Shown here: positions 35,230 through 43,360 of the stretch, in pieces
How the letters are laid out: each line of letters begins with the position of its first letter
How positions within the stretch are numbered: position 1 is the first letter of the stretch
Source: Sphingobacteriaceae bacterium
Lineage (GTDB): Bacteria; Bacteroidota; Bacteroidia; B-17B0; Aurantibacillaceae
Assembly (NCBI GenBank): GCA_016705695.1
Contig: JADJLA010000001.1
Coordinates: forward strand, 62,001 to 126,000
Reading direction: 5' to 3'
DNA length: 64,000 bases
Notes under the pieces: model-generated
Told to the model about the DNA's origin: nothing
Databases searched by the model: none
The model's input: the letters and a program-made list of their open reading frames with translations, nothing else
Position numbers and translations under genes: made by a program

Positions 35230-35949
35230 TTAAAAGTTTGTCATTATGAATTTTAAAAAAACCAAGAAAGGTAAAATTTCCAAGGCACAAAGATATATAA
35301 AAACTTGTAATAATCCGATACGATTTTCAAATAAACTGAATACTACACCTCTATAAAGCTTAATGAACAGGCTAGTGGTAATGATTATGCCTGTTGAAAC
35401 AAGTAAGTAAACAGGGTTTAAGTGGCTAAACTCTATTATGATCATGATAGGTAATAATAAAATACCCAGCGATTGATTGATCACTAAATTGTTATAGAAG
35501 ATCTCGTTGGTTAAAGCAGGCTCGTTACTGATATGACCCACCACTTTTCTTATCCCAAACTTTATCGGTAAAAAAATGCAAACACATAGAATAAAAAATG
35601 CGAATTGTATGAGGTCACTTTTTTGGTTTAATATCTGTAATTGCTGAAACTCGTTATTTGCTTTGTAGAGAAAAAACGACAACATCAGAACAAATAACAG
35701 TGAAAGTGCAAAAGAGGTTGGATTAAAAGGATTGAATTCCTCACGTTCCAATTGTTTTACCGATTGCATGCTGATTGATGAACGTAAAACACTAACAACC
35801 TTAGGAAAAGTAGTGATGCGCAAGAAAACAAAAAGGCCAACACAAATGATGAGGATAATAGAAGGCCACATTAACGGCGAACTATTATTGAATATAGGAT
35901 AGTCGTTAACCGGGTTTAAATTATGCCCGCTAAAGATATGCTCGTACAC
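35230..35949 (-). CDS. DUF4271 integral membrane protein
   Basis: A 239-residue protein with about six transmembrane helices (MWPSIILIICVGLFVFLRI; FALSLLFVLMLSFFLY; LIQFAFFILCVCIFLPI; LGILLLPIMIIIEF; YLLVSTGIIITTSLFI; YLCALEILPFLVFLKFI). It matches DUF4271, a Bacteroidota-specific family that usually sits directly upstream of hemD, as here (three-base gap). The conserved pairing suggests a link to haem synthesis or export, but the function is unknown. It starts five bases after the DUF5777 stop. Confidence 0.85.
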   Translation of the reverse strand: MYEHIFSGHNLNPVNDYPIFNNSSPLMWPSIILIICVGLFVFLRITTFPKVVSVLRSSISMQSVKQLEREEFNPFNPTSFALSLLFVLMLSFFLYKANNEFQQLQILNQKSDLIQFAFFILCVCIFLPIKFGIRKVVGHISNEPALTNEIFYNNLVINQSLGILLLPIMIIIEFSHLNPVYLLVSTGIIITTSLFIKLYRGVVFSLFENRIGLLQVFIYLCALEILPFLVFLKFIMTNF

Positions 35950-35954
35950 AATAT

Positions 35955-36887
35955 TTATAAAGCAAATGTTCGTGAGATATTGAATCCAAACTTTACCTGG
36001 CCTTTGTTCCAGCTGTCAAATGTGTTTGGGATGAAATTATTCTCTATCAAGCCACCGGCGTTGGTAAAGAATAAGCTAAATACATGTCCGCCTGTTTCTA
36101 ACTCTAAACCAAACGAAAGTGGCATTTTTACAGCATCATTATTTTTGTAAAAGCTCGCAAAGTTATAGAAATAATCACCTATTAAACTTAAGCGTTTAGT
36201 TAACTTTATCCTTCCGCCAAAACCTAAAGAGAAAAATCCATTTACATCTTCCGCGTCATTATTGGAATTAATGCGTTGCATGATAAAATTGCGATGAACG
36301 TATGTAGGTAATATCTCAAACGCGAAGGATTTATTTAATCTACTGGCAATAATGAATTGGCTTATGTAATTAAAGCGGTGCAGTTCGTTCGTTTTAAAAT
36401 TTTTATTGATACCGCCATAAATAACCGAAGTGGGAGCAAAGGTATAACCTAGGTCGCCAAAAAATGTAATGCTTACCGGCACTTTAAAATTGGTTGTTTG
36501 CTTCAATAGTTTCCATTTAAGGCTTGCGTCAAATAATTTGCCCATAGCGCTTCTTCCAATTCCAATTGTTATATCATCGGTTACCCCATAATCAAAACTG
36601 AAACGGATATCGTTATTATTATCAAACCCAAAAAAACTTTGGAAGGTTTCGTTGATAGGGTTTGCAAGATCTGAATTATAAATATTACCAAAACGGTGAG
36701 CTATCCTAAAGTCCAAATGATTCTTTTTTACGGTTTCAATGGTTTGAGCATTTCCTAAACGAAAGGTTTTAAAAGTAGCGTATACTTTTTCATTCTTCTT
36801 AGGCTCTTCTGCGACAAGGCTTAAAAGATCTTCTTGCGCTGATAAAAAAGTTGGACCAATAAGAAGCAGGGCGTAAAGGAACTTCAT
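35955..36887 (-). CDS. DUF5777 family outer-membrane beta-barrel protein
   Basis: A 310-residue exported protein (signal MKFLYALLLIGPTFLSA, then QEDLL). The body is a predicted outer-membrane beta-barrel with alternating aromatic strands (HLDFRIAHRFGNIYNSDLAN ... IRFSFDYGVTDDITIGIGRS ... GQVKFGFNISRTFAL). RFG.I and FDYG.TDDITIGIGRS are typical of DUF5777, a family often found with YceI and c-type cytochromes in Bacteroidota. It follows yceI by ten bases and is probably co-transcribed with it. Function unknown; perhaps envelope respiration or lipid handling by context. Confidence 0.82.
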   Translation of the reverse strand: MKFLYALLLIGPTFLSAQEDLLSLVAEEPKKNEKVYATFKTFRLGNAQTIETVKKNHLDFRIAHRFGNIYNSDLANPINETFQSFFGFDNNNDIRFSFDYGVTDDITIGIGRSAMGKLFDASLKWKLLKQTTNFKVPVSITFFGDLGYTFAPTSVIYGGINKNFKTNELHRFNYISQFIIASRLNKSFAFEILPTYVHRNFIMQRINSNNDAEDVNGFFSLGFGGRIKLTKRLSLIGDYFYNFASFYKNNDAVKMPLSFGLELETGGHVFSLFFTNAGGLIENNFIPNTFDSWNKGQVKFGFNISRTFAL

Positions 36888-36897
36888 AAGTTAGAGG

Positions 36898-37455
36898 TTA
36901 TTTTTTTTGAAAGGGTTCTAATGTGCTCACAACATCAACATCAATTATCTCTGCAATATTTTTTACATATAATGATGGAACTTTGATGCTATAATCTACC
37001 AACTTGATCTTGAATTTTGTTTTGATCATTATTTCGTTACCGCTTCTTGTAACTGTTCCATTAAAGGTTTCGTCTTTTATTACGCCATGCATTTCCATTT
37101 TACCTGTAACGGTTACTTTGGTCTCCCCGTCTTTGGCCATATCTATTGCTTCATTGATCTTACCTTTGAAAATAGCGTTAGGAAATTTCTCGGTCTCCAT
37201 GTAATTATCATTGAAATGCTCTTCCATTAATCCGTTCTTGAATTTGAAATTGATAACGCTTACGCGTATCTGGATATCATTGGTTGATGAATTATAAACG
37301 ATAATAGCTCCTTTATTGGTTGCGGTAATATCTTCCAATGGCGAGGTTGAAAAGAAAGTGATATTGGTAGAGCCATCTTTTGCTTTATAAATTTGAGCAA
37401 TAGATGTTTGAACACTAACAACAAGAACGGCTAATAAAATAAGCGTTTTTTGCAT
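36898..37455 (-). CDS. YceI family periplasmic protein
   Basis: A 185-residue exported lipocalin-like protein. A signal peptide (MQKTLILLAVLVVSVQTSIA) precedes the YceI core: TNITFFSTSPLEDITATNKG, ISVINFKFKNGLMEEHFNDN-like strands, the signature YMETEKFPNAIFKGKI, and KVTVTGKMEMHGVIKDETFN with its conserved His-Gly-V. YceI proteins bind isoprenoid or other lipids in a barrel; the physiological role is uncertain. It is the first gene of a four-gene operon leading into DUF5777, DUF4271 and hemD. Confidence 0.9.
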   Translation of the reverse strand: MQKTLILLAVLVVSVQTSIAQIYKAKDGSTNITFFSTSPLEDITATNKGAIIVYNSSTNDIQIRVSVINFKFKNGLMEEHFNDNYMETEKFPNAIFKGKINEAIDMAKDGETKVTVTGKMEMHGVIKDETFNGTVTRSGNEIMIKTKFKIKLVDYSIKVPSLYVKNIAEIIDVDVVSTLEPFQKK

Positions 37456-37584
37456 GAGTTATTTTTTATCAAATATACGGAAAGTAGCTGAGTTTTTTTA
37501 AAAAAACGAAGCGTACTTACCGTTATGCCGAAGAAATCAGACAATAAAATTCCAAAACCCGATTTCCTTCGGTATATACAATTT

Positions 37585-38634
37585 TCAAACGTAGGAAGCA
37601 ACCTGTAGAAACTTCTCGATTAACCTTGGCCAAGCCAATTTTTGAATGTCTTTTAAGGCAATTGTATTATGTTTTGTGGTAAATGTGCCTTTGAATTTTA
37701 ACACGTAAAAGTGACTGTGTAAATGTTGATGCGAGAGAATGTGTTTGTATTCTTTATGAATATCTTCCACCACAAAATTTTTACCAAATGGGTTTAGTTG
37801 TTTGCTTTTAAGGAGTGTTTTAAGATCCGTTTCTTTTTCTGTTTCAATTAAAAGCAATTCAAACAAACCTTGCCAAATATCTTTTTTGTTGCGTTGATGT
37901 ACGATCACATTTTTGTTCTTGTCAACAAGTAAAAAGTAATTAAAGTAGCGATCTTTGATCTTTATCTTTTTAAGTTTTACAGGTAGTTGTGTTACTTTAT
38001 TGAATGAATATGCAAGGCATTTACTATTCAAAACACAATTCTCACAATCCGGATTTGTAGGTTTACAATATCTCGCGCCAAATTCCATAACAGCTTGATT
38101 ATATAAACCGGCTTTCTTTTTTAAAATCAACGCATCCGCTAATTCCTGAAATTCTTTTACTCCTTTTGTACCATTAATAGGCGTGCTTATCCCAAATACA
38201 CGGCTTAATACTCTATATACATTTCCATCCACTACTGCATAAGGCATATTATATGCCATACTTGTAATAGCCGCGGCCGTATAACTTCCAACTCCTTTTA
38301 ATGAACGTATCTCATCATAGGTTTTTGGGAACACGCCTTTATATATAGTAGCCACCATTTTGGCTGTTGTATGTAAATTTCTGGCCCTGGAGTAATAGCC
38401 TAGCCCTTGCCACATCTTTAAAACGGTATCTTCTTTGGCCTTGGCTAAATGCTTAATTGTAGGGAAGGTTTGAACGAACTTGTTATAATAAGAAAGGCCC
38501 TGAATGACCTGTGTTTGCTGTAAAATAACCTCGCTCAACCATATTTTATAGGGGTCTTTTGTACGCCTCCACGGCAGGTCTCTTTTATTGGCCAAGTACC
38601 ATTTTAACAAAGTATCGCCAAAAAAGGAAGTCAT
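37585..38634 (-). CDS. mutY: A/G-specific adenine DNA glycosylase
   Basis: MutY removes adenine opposite 8-oxoguanine. Family landmarks in order: LPWRRTKDPYKIWLSEVILQ with the catalytic Glu, then QTQV; the helix-hairpin-helix LKGVGSYTAAAI; VVDGNVYRVLSR with the catalytic Asp; the 4Fe-4S loop C-X6-C-X2-C-X5-C (CKPTNPDCENCVLNSKC); and a C-terminal NUDIX-like 8-oxoG recognition domain. The frame extends to TTG 38652, but the ATG at 38634 (MTSFFGDTLLKWY) is the natural start. It is divergent from the HU gene, the usual Bacteroidota order. The length (349 residues) is normal. Confidence 0.95.
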   Translation of the reverse strand: MTSFFGDTLLKWYLANKRDLPWRRTKDPYKIWLSEVILQQTQVIQGLSYYNKFVQTFPTIKHLAKAKEDTVLKMWQGLGYYSRARNLHTTAKMVATIYKGVFPKTYDEIRSLKGVGSYTAAAITSMAYNMPYAVVDGNVYRVLSRVFGISTPINGTKGVKEFQELADALILKKKAGLYNQAVMEFGARYCKPTNPDCENCVLNSKCLAYSFNKVTQLPVKLKKIKIKDRYFNYFLLVDKNKNVIVHQRNKKDIWQGLFELLLIETEKETDLKTLLKSKQLNPFGKNFVVEDIHKEYKHILSHQHLHSHFYVLKFKGTFTTKHNTIALKDIQKLAWPRLIEKFLQVASYV

Positions 38635-38681
38635 TGTAGGATCAAATTTCAAGAATTTAATCGATTTTTTGATTTATTTTT

Positions 38682-38709
38682 TTTGGTTTTAATTAAAATA
38701 CTATCTTTG
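38682..38709 (+). promoter_or_regulatory. promoter of the HU / TPR / COX24-like / RNase G cluster
   Basis: TATCTTTG (38702-38709) fits the -7 TAnnTTTG box. TTTG at 38682-38685 lies 16 bases upstream as a -33 box, slightly closer than the usual spacing. The leader to the HU ATG is about 45 bases. Confidence 0.55.
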
Positions 38710-38757
38710 CTCCCCATTTTAAAGTGTACAATTAACTGATTCTAAATAAATTGAGAG

Positions 38758-39072
38758 ATGACAAAAGCTGACATTGTTAACGAAATTTCTGAAAAAACAG
38801 GTGTAGAAAAAATTGCCGTACAAGCTACTGTTGAGGCATTTATGAAAACCATTCGTAACTCTATGATAGAGGGAAAAAACGTGTATTTACGCGGGTTTGG
38901 AACCTTTGTAGTAAAAAAACGTGCCGAGAAAATTGGACGTAATATTTCAAAAAATACAACGGTTGTAATACCAGCACACTACATCCCTGCATTTAAACCA
39001 GCTAAGACATTTTCTGAGCGTGTAAAGCGTAATGTAAAGTCGGCTGAACCGGAACCAAAAAACGACGATTAA
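38758..39072 (+). CDS. HU/IHF-family nucleoid DNA-binding protein
   Basis: A 104-residue HU-family protein. MTKADIVNEISEKTGVEKIA starts the helical dimer core. LRGFGTFVVKKRAEKIGRNI and IPAFKPAKTFSERVK are the beta-arm and saddle with its tip replaced by PAHYIPAFKP. The C-terminal tail (SAEPEPKNDD) is acidic. It bends DNA and compacts the nucleoid. It is divergent from mutY and followed 17 bases later by the TPR gene. Whether it acts as HU or as IHF cannot be decided from sequence. Confidence 0.92.
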   Translation: MTKADIVNEISEKTGVEKIAVQATVEAFMKTIRNSMIEGKNVYLRGFGTFVVKKRAEKIGRNISKNTTVVIPAHYIPAFKPAKTFSERVKRNVKSAEPEPKNDD

Positions 39073-39089
39073 TAGATAAAAATTAATAA

Positions 39090-39920
39090 ATGAGCCCGAA
39101 ACAAGTTAAAATAGTTTTATCGGTTGGGGCTTTGGGTCTGTTCGTTCTTTTATTTATTGCTCCAAAGATCGTTTCTAGTGAACGATCAAAGGAAAACAAG
39201 ATGGCTTCAAAAGCCAACATCGATTTTAAAAGCAATGTGGAGATGTATTTGAGCATCGCCTCTAAAGCTTTAGAGCCAAGCTTAAAAAAACAAGCCGATC
39301 AGTTTGAAAAAACTGCTCAAAAAGATATTGTTTTCTCTGATTCTCTTGCGCGTTTTTGGGATAAATTAAAACGTCCTGATCTTGCAAGTTATATCCTCGA
39401 GAAAAAAGCCGAACGCACTAATAAAGCTGCCGACTGGTTCACAGCCGGAAACAGGTATTACTACAGCGTTCAGTTCATCAAGGATGAAACCGAGCGCCCT
39501 TTATTATTTCAAAGCGCTATCCGTTGTTTTAAAAGTGGTTTAAAACAAGAACCTGGAAATATCGATTCGCAAATAATGATGGCATCCTGTTTTGTTGAAG
39601 GAACTGAATCACCAATGGACGGTGTAACTTTGCTAAAGGAGATCGAAAAAAAGGATAGCAACAATATAAAATTGCAACTCACTTTCGCTTTCTTCTCAGT
39701 AAAAAGTAATCAAACCGATAAAGCCATTGTACGTTTCAAAAAAGTACTACAGCTCGATCCAAATTATATAGAGGCATATTTACATCTAGCCGATATATAC
39801 GAACAAATGAATGATGTAAACAAAACAATTGAAGTGTTGCAGCAATATGCTGCTAAAACAACCGACCCAACAGCTAAACTGGAAGTAGAAAAATACATAA
39901 AGCAATTGAAATTAAAATAG
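39090..39920 (+). CDS. membrane-anchored tetratricopeptide repeat protein
   Basis: A 276-residue protein. An N-terminal hydrophobic helix (KIVLSVGALGLFVLLFIAPK, about 7-26) acts as uncleaved anchor. A coiled charged stretch follows, then TPR helices, the clearest at about 205-265 (TDKAIVRFKKVLQLDPNYIE, AYLHLADIYEQMNDVNKTIE). TPR domains mediate protein contacts, here in the periplasm. The position between HU and the COX24-like peptide/RNase G is conserved in Bacteroidota; its function there is not known to me. Confidence 0.87.
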   Translation: MSPKQVKIVLSVGALGLFVLLFIAPKIVSSERSKENKMASKANIDFKSNVEMYLSIASKALEPSLKKQADQFEKTAQKDIVFSDSLARFWDKLKRPDLASYILEKKAERTNKAADWFTAGNRYYYSVQFIKDETERPLLFQSAIRCFKSGLKQEPGNIDSQIMMASCFVEGTESPMDGVTLLKEIEKKDSNNIKLQLTFAFFSVKSNQTDKAIVRFKKVLQLDPNYIEAYLHLADIYEQMNDVNKTIEVLQQYAAKTTDPTAKLEVEKYIKQLKLK

Positions 39921-39944
39921 AGTATTAACGTAAAACAAATTTTT

Positions 39945-40034
39945 ATGCCAAGCGGAAAAAAAAGAAAAAGACATAAAATGGCGACCCATAAGCGCAAAAA
40001 GCGTCTTAGAAAGAATCGCCATAAGAAAAAATAA
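39945..40034 (+). CDS. 29-residue COX24/AURKAIP1-like basic peptide
   Basis: A tiny gene encoding MPSGKKRKRHKMATHKRKKR, then LRKNRHKKK and a stop. The KKRKRHKMATHKRKKRLRKN pattern is the motif of the AURKAIP1/COX24 (mS38-like) domain. Small Bacteroidota proteins with it are thought to be ribosome-associated. Family knowledge and the conserved place just before the rne/rng-type gene support a real gene despite its size. It starts 24 bases after the TPR stop. It is too short for most gene finders and may be missed. Role inferred: small ribosomal subunit accessory peptide. Confidence 0.85.
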   Translation: MPSGKKRKRHKMATHKRKKRLRKNRHKKK

Positions 40035-40190
40035 CCTTTCGGTTGTTTTTAAATTAGGAGAGAACCTAATACGGACGAGCGTTCGCTTATTCGTTTTAGC
40101 ATTTTCATTTATTAGAGAAAGCAGGTCGTTTAACCATTGATCAATGTGGTGAGATGTTGTGCCTTCTATTTTTAACTAAAACATTATAGC
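40035..40190 (+). promoter_or_regulatory. 156-base leader of the RNase G gene
   Basis: Gene-free, between the COX24-like stop and the GTG of RNase G. This is long for an operon where other gaps are 17-24 bases. It contains the weak hairpin-prone stretch GGACGAGCGTTCGCTTATTC (40072-40091). Leaders of RNase E/G genes are known sites of autoregulation in other bacteria; here this is only an inference from length. No terminator is seen. Confidence 0.4.
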
Positions 40191-41753
40191 GTGAGTCACG
40201 AATTAATAATTAATTCAACGCCAAATGAGGTTGTAATTGCACTACTTAGCGATAAGCGCTTGATTGAGCTTCATCGCGAAAAAAGCGGTTCCAAATTCAT
40301 GGTGGGCGATATTTACTACGGAAAGGCCAAAAAGGTTATGACCGGGTTAAACGCCGCCTTTATCGACGTTGGATACGAAAAAGATGCCTTTTTACATTAC
40401 CTTGATCTGGGCCCCCAAGCAAAATCGCTTATTAAATACGTTCAAGCCGTTAAGGCCGGAAAACAGAATGTAAGCAACCTCATGTACTTTAAACACGAGA
40501 GCGATATTAAAAAGGATGGTAAGATCAATGATATTGTAAAAAGCGGAGCTAATTTATTGGTACAAGTTGCCAAAGAACCTATTAGTGCCAAAGGACCAAG
40601 AATAACCACCGAAATTAGTTTAGCAGGAAGGTACATCGTACTTATTCCTTTTACCGATAAGATCTCGGTGTCTTCAAAGATCAAAAATTTTGAAGAAAAA
40701 AATCGCTTAAAAGAATTAATGCAAAGTATCAAGCCAAAGAATTTTGGTGTGATCGTGCGTACTGTTGCCGAAGGAAAAACAGTTGCTGAATTAGAAGGCG
40801 ACTTGAATGACCTTATTAAAAAATGGGATGAGTGTTACAAAACATTAAAAACAGCAGAGCCTCCGGTTCGCGTTTTGGGTGAGATGGATAGAACCAATTC
40901 TATTTTACGCGATTTTTTAAATGCATCTTTCAATGCCATTCATGTAAATGACCCTAAAGTTTTTGAAGACCTTAAAATTTATTTAAAAAGTATAGCCCCC
41001 GATAAATTAAACATCCTTAAACTTTACGATGGTAAAGTTCCAATTTTTGATGCATTTGGTGTAGAAAAACAAATTAAGAGTTTGTTTGGAAAAACCGTGC
41101 ACATGAAAACGGGTGCTTACTTAGTGATCGAACATACCGAAGCTTTACACGTGTTTGATGTAAATAGTGGTAACCGTGCAAAAAGTGATAATAGCCAAGA
41201 GGAAAATGCGTTTGAAGTGAATTTAGAAGCCGCCGTTGAGGTTGCGCGCCAATTACGCTTGCGCGATATGGGTGGAATTATTGTAGTTGACTTTATTGAC
41301 CTTCATAGCCCCGATAATCGTAAAAAATTATTTGACAAGCTTAAGGAGGAAATGAAATCGGATCGTGCTAAGCACAATATTTTACCTCCAAGTAAATTTG
41401 GTTTGATACAGATCACTCGTCAACGTTTACGTCCCGAAATAAATGTGGAGGTAATGGAAACTTGTCCTAATTGCAACGGAACCGGTAAAGCACAGCCAAG
41501 TTTATTATTTGTTGATCAAATAGAGAACACCTTACGCTTTATTATTAAGGAACAAAACGAAAAACAAGTAACACTTCAAGTGCATCCATACATTGAGGCT
41601 TATATTAAGAAGGGAAGTTGGTGGAAACGAAATAGCAAGCAGCATAAATGGAAACGCGACTTTAACCAATGGGTAGATGTGCAGCCTGCAGAAAGTTATG
41701 GATTAATGGAGTATCATTTCTTTAATAAAGAGATGGACGAAATTGTGGTATAA
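40191..41753 (+). CDS. rng: Rne/Rng family endoribonuclease (RNase G-like)
   Basis: A 520-residue single-strand-specific endoribonuclease for rRNA maturation and mRNA decay. An S1-like domain (about 37-100: GDIYYGKAKKVMTGLNAAFI, DVGYEKDAFLHYLDL) is followed by the RNase H-like/DNase I-like catalytic region. It has Asp residues in LHVFDVNSGNRAK and GGIIVVDFIDLHS for Mg2+. The zinc-link is METCPNCNGTGKA. It ends soon after the zinc-link, so it is RNase G type without a degradosome scaffold. The start is GTG 40191 (MSHELIINSTPNEVVIALL); no nearby ATG fits. A strong terminator follows. Confidence 0.94.
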   Translation: MSHELIINSTPNEVVIALLSDKRLIELHREKSGSKFMVGDIYYGKAKKVMTGLNAAFIDVGYEKDAFLHYLDLGPQAKSLIKYVQAVKAGKQNVSNLMYFKHESDIKKDGKINDIVKSGANLLVQVAKEPISAKGPRITTEISLAGRYIVLIPFTDKISVSSKIKNFEEKNRLKELMQSIKPKNFGVIVRTVAEGKTVAELEGDLNDLIKKWDECYKTLKTAEPPVRVLGEMDRTNSILRDFLNASFNAIHVNDPKVFEDLKIYLKSIAPDKLNILKLYDGKVPIFDAFGVEKQIKSLFGKTVHMKTGAYLVIEHTEALHVFDVNSGNRAKSDNSQEENAFEVNLEAAVEVARQLRLRDMGGIIVVDFIDLHSPDNRKKLFDKLKEEMKSDRAKHNILPPSKFGLIQITRQRLRPEINVEVMETCPNCNGTGKAQPSLLFVDQIENTLRFIIKEQNEKQVTLQVHPYIEAYIKKGSWWKRNSKQHKWKRDFNQWVDVQPAESYGLMEYHFFNKEMDEIVV

Positions 41754-41784
41754 AAAAAACCCTCGAGCATATCGAGGGTTTTTT
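41754..41784 (+). terminator. rho-independent terminator after RNase G
   Basis: A stem of 13 bp, AAAAAACCCTCGA/TCGAGGGTTTTTT (41754-41766, 41772-41784), loop GCATA. It starts on the base after the stop and may also end the convergent cytochrome-like gene, whose stop is two bases beyond. Confidence 0.9.
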
Positions 41785-41786
41785 TA

Positions 41787-42419
41787 TTATTGTGGCATTC
41801 CTGCCTGTACCCAAAGATCAATTTTACGGAGATTGCAATTACTTAATTTTTGACCGCCCTGAGGCATTGGTTTTGCGCCCGTGTGTTTCACCGCAGGAAG
41901 GAACGAACCTATGTTTACAGCCCCTTTAACACCATTATAATTATCTAAAGTAGGGCTTGTACCCCCTGCAAAATGACATCCTGTACAAAAAGAGGTCATT
42001 AAAGGTTTGATGTGCGAATCGTACGTAACATTTACTGTATCGCAATTACTTGCAACGGTTAAAGTGGATGCACAATCCTCAGCGCCAAAATCTATCCAGG
42101 CTTTGATCATGTTTACTTCTTTACGAGTAAGTGGTGTGCCTTCTTTTGGCATTTCGGGATGCGAACCTTTAATGGCTTTGTATAATTCGCTTTTTGCGGC
42201 ATTACCTGTCATTACAGCGCCAATAACGCCTTCATAAGTTGTAAATGCATATCCACCCGCTTTGCTTCCAACGCTGTGACATCCAACATTTGTACAACTG
42301 CGTGTAAGAATAGGTTGTATATCATTACCATAACAAATGGCTTGATAATTATCACGGCGACAACTATTAATTGTAATTACTGCGCCAATAATGAAAAGAA
42401 AAGGGACGAGTTTTTTCAT
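41787..42419 (-). CDS. c-type haem-domain lipoprotein with two haem motifs
   Basis: A 210-residue exported protein. The lipoprotein signal MKKLVPFLFIIGAVITINS precedes Cys 20. Two cytochrome-c-like repeats follow. The first has SCTNVGCHSVG, a C-X4-C-H motif. The second has FCTGCHFAG, a classical C-X2-C-H site. Each repeat ends in a pattern of the form MPxxGxxLxxxE/N with a Met ligand candidate (EMPKEGTPLTRKEVNMIKAW; PMPQGGQKLSNCNLRKIDLW). It resembles the small planctomycete-type cytochrome c domains common in Bacteroidota. It is a probable periplasmic electron carrier or a surface haem protein; the partner is unknown. Confidence 0.82.
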   Translation of the reverse strand: MKKLVPFLFIIGAVITINSCRRDNYQAICYGNDIQPILTRSCTNVGCHSVGSKAGGYAFTTYEGVIGAVMTGNAAKSELYKAIKGSHPEMPKEGTPLTRKEVNMIKAWIDFGAEDCASTLTVASNCDTVNVTYDSHIKPLMTSFCTGCHFAGGTSPTLDNYNGVKGAVNIGSFLPAVKHTGAKPMPQGGQKLSNCNLRKIDLWVQAGMPQ

Positions 42420-42461
42420 GCTTAAATTTGAACAAATAAATATACAAAAAATTAATTTAAG

Positions 42462-43196
42462 CTACTTTTTAGCTTTTTCGGGAGGAGTGATCTGCTTTTT
42501 TAGCCAAACTTTGATGTCGTTTAACTCGGCGCCCGAAATAGAGTGGGGCATTTCGTATTTCTTATAAGTAACTTCTTTAATATTTTTTGTATTTAAAAAC
42601 TCCGTAGCTTTTTCCGACTCTTTTATACTGATCACATTATCAGAATTGCCATGCGCGATAAAAAATTTAAGTTTAGCAACCGAGGTTGTTTCTGCAATAG
42701 CTGTTTTTGTATCCTCAAGCATTCTGCCGCTTAGAGCAAGAATACCTGCAATTTTTTTCGGACTGGTTAAAGCAATATCATACGCCATAATTGCACCCTG
42801 ACTAAAACCCATTAAAAATACTTTGGTGCTATCGGCTTTATAGGCTTTGCATGCGTTGCTTATAAAGGATAAGATCTTCGCTTTACTTTGTTTTAATTCG
42901 GCATAATTGCTTGTAAGTTCGTTAGTGCGCGTGCGGGTTAACTCGTACCACGAATAACCCACTTCGCTGCCTTTAAAAGGCGCGCGTAACGAAAATGTAA
43001 GAAAACGTTCATCTAGCGTTTTTGCTACTTCAATTAGATCTCCTTCGCTGCTTCCATATCCGTGCAATAAAATTAACACAGGAGGATTGCTTTTCGCCTT
43101 AGAAGGATTTACCAAATAGGTAAGCTCTGTATCTATCTTTTGCGCAAATGCAAAGACTGAAAGACAAATAAGAAAAGAGAGCTTAACAAACTTCAT
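42462..43196 (-). CDS. secreted alpha/beta-hydrolase (phospholipase/carboxylesterase type)
   Basis: A 244-residue exported hydrolase with a signal peptide (MKFVKLSFLICLSVFAFAQ). The fold is visible from ILLHGYGSSEGDLIEVAKTL (oxyanion loop) and VFLMGFSQGAIMAYDIAL with the nucleophile Ser in GFSQG. FFIAHGNSDNVISIKESEKA carries the catalytic Asp, and the His is probably in EMPHSISGAEL. It resembles the small carboxylesterase/lysophospholipase family; the ester substrate is unknown. Monocistronic; a TATATTTG box (43201-43208) lies four bases before the ATG. It is followed downstream by the haem lipoprotein (42-base gap). Confidence 0.87.
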   Translation of the reverse strand: MKFVKLSFLICLSVFAFAQKIDTELTYLVNPSKAKSNPPVLILLHGYGSSEGDLIEVAKTLDERFLTFSLRAPFKGSEVGYSWYELTRTRTNELTSNYAELKQSKAKILSFISNACKAYKADSTKVFLMGFSQGAIMAYDIALTSPKKIAGILALSGRMLEDTKTAIAETTSVAKLKFFIAHGNSDNVISIKESEKATEFLNTKNIKEVTYKKYEMPHSISGAELNDIKVWLKKQITPPEKAKK

Positions 43197-43200
43197 GATA

Positions 43201-43208
43201 CAAATATA
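43201..43208 (-). promoter_or_regulatory. -7 promoter box (TATATTTG, minus strand)
   Basis: TATATTTG on the minus strand ends four bases before the esterase ATG, implying an almost leaderless mRNA. Confidence 0.5.
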
Positions 43209-43245
43209 ATGTTTTTAGAAATGGAATTTTTACGCTCTTGACCTG

Positions 43246-43360
43246 TCATTTCTCGATACAAAAAAATGAAAAGAGGCGCATTTTTTCACTCGAAATGAGT
43301 GGACTTGTCAGTTCGAGTGATTTTTGCCTGCCTCTTGCAAAAATCGTATCGAGAACTGAC
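43246..43360. repeat. pair of hairpin repeats (TCrnTTCGAGTGA family) after RNase R
   Basis: Two related hairpins lie back to back. The first has TCATTTCTCGATAC (43246-43259) pairing with TCACTCGAAATGA (43286-43298). The second has GTCAGTTCGAGTGA (43307-43320) pairing with GTATCGAGAACTGAC (43346-43360). They are in opposite orientation and share the sequence TTCGAGTGA...GTATCGAGAA. The last base of the second is the first base of the rnr stop codon on the plus coordinate. The sequence resembles a hairpin repeat I recall as common in Bacteroidota intergenic regions. Confidence 0.8.

Noticed and set aside
34798..35256. Two overlapping frames antisense to hemD (152 and 101 residues), Phe/Leu-rich and apparently hydrophobic
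   Set aside because: Antisense of lysine codons (AAA) gives TTT, so the Lys-rich tail creates false membrane-like frames.
43246..43360. CRISPR array
   Set aside because: Only two inverted hairpins, no regular direct repeats with unique spacers; no cas genes in the window.
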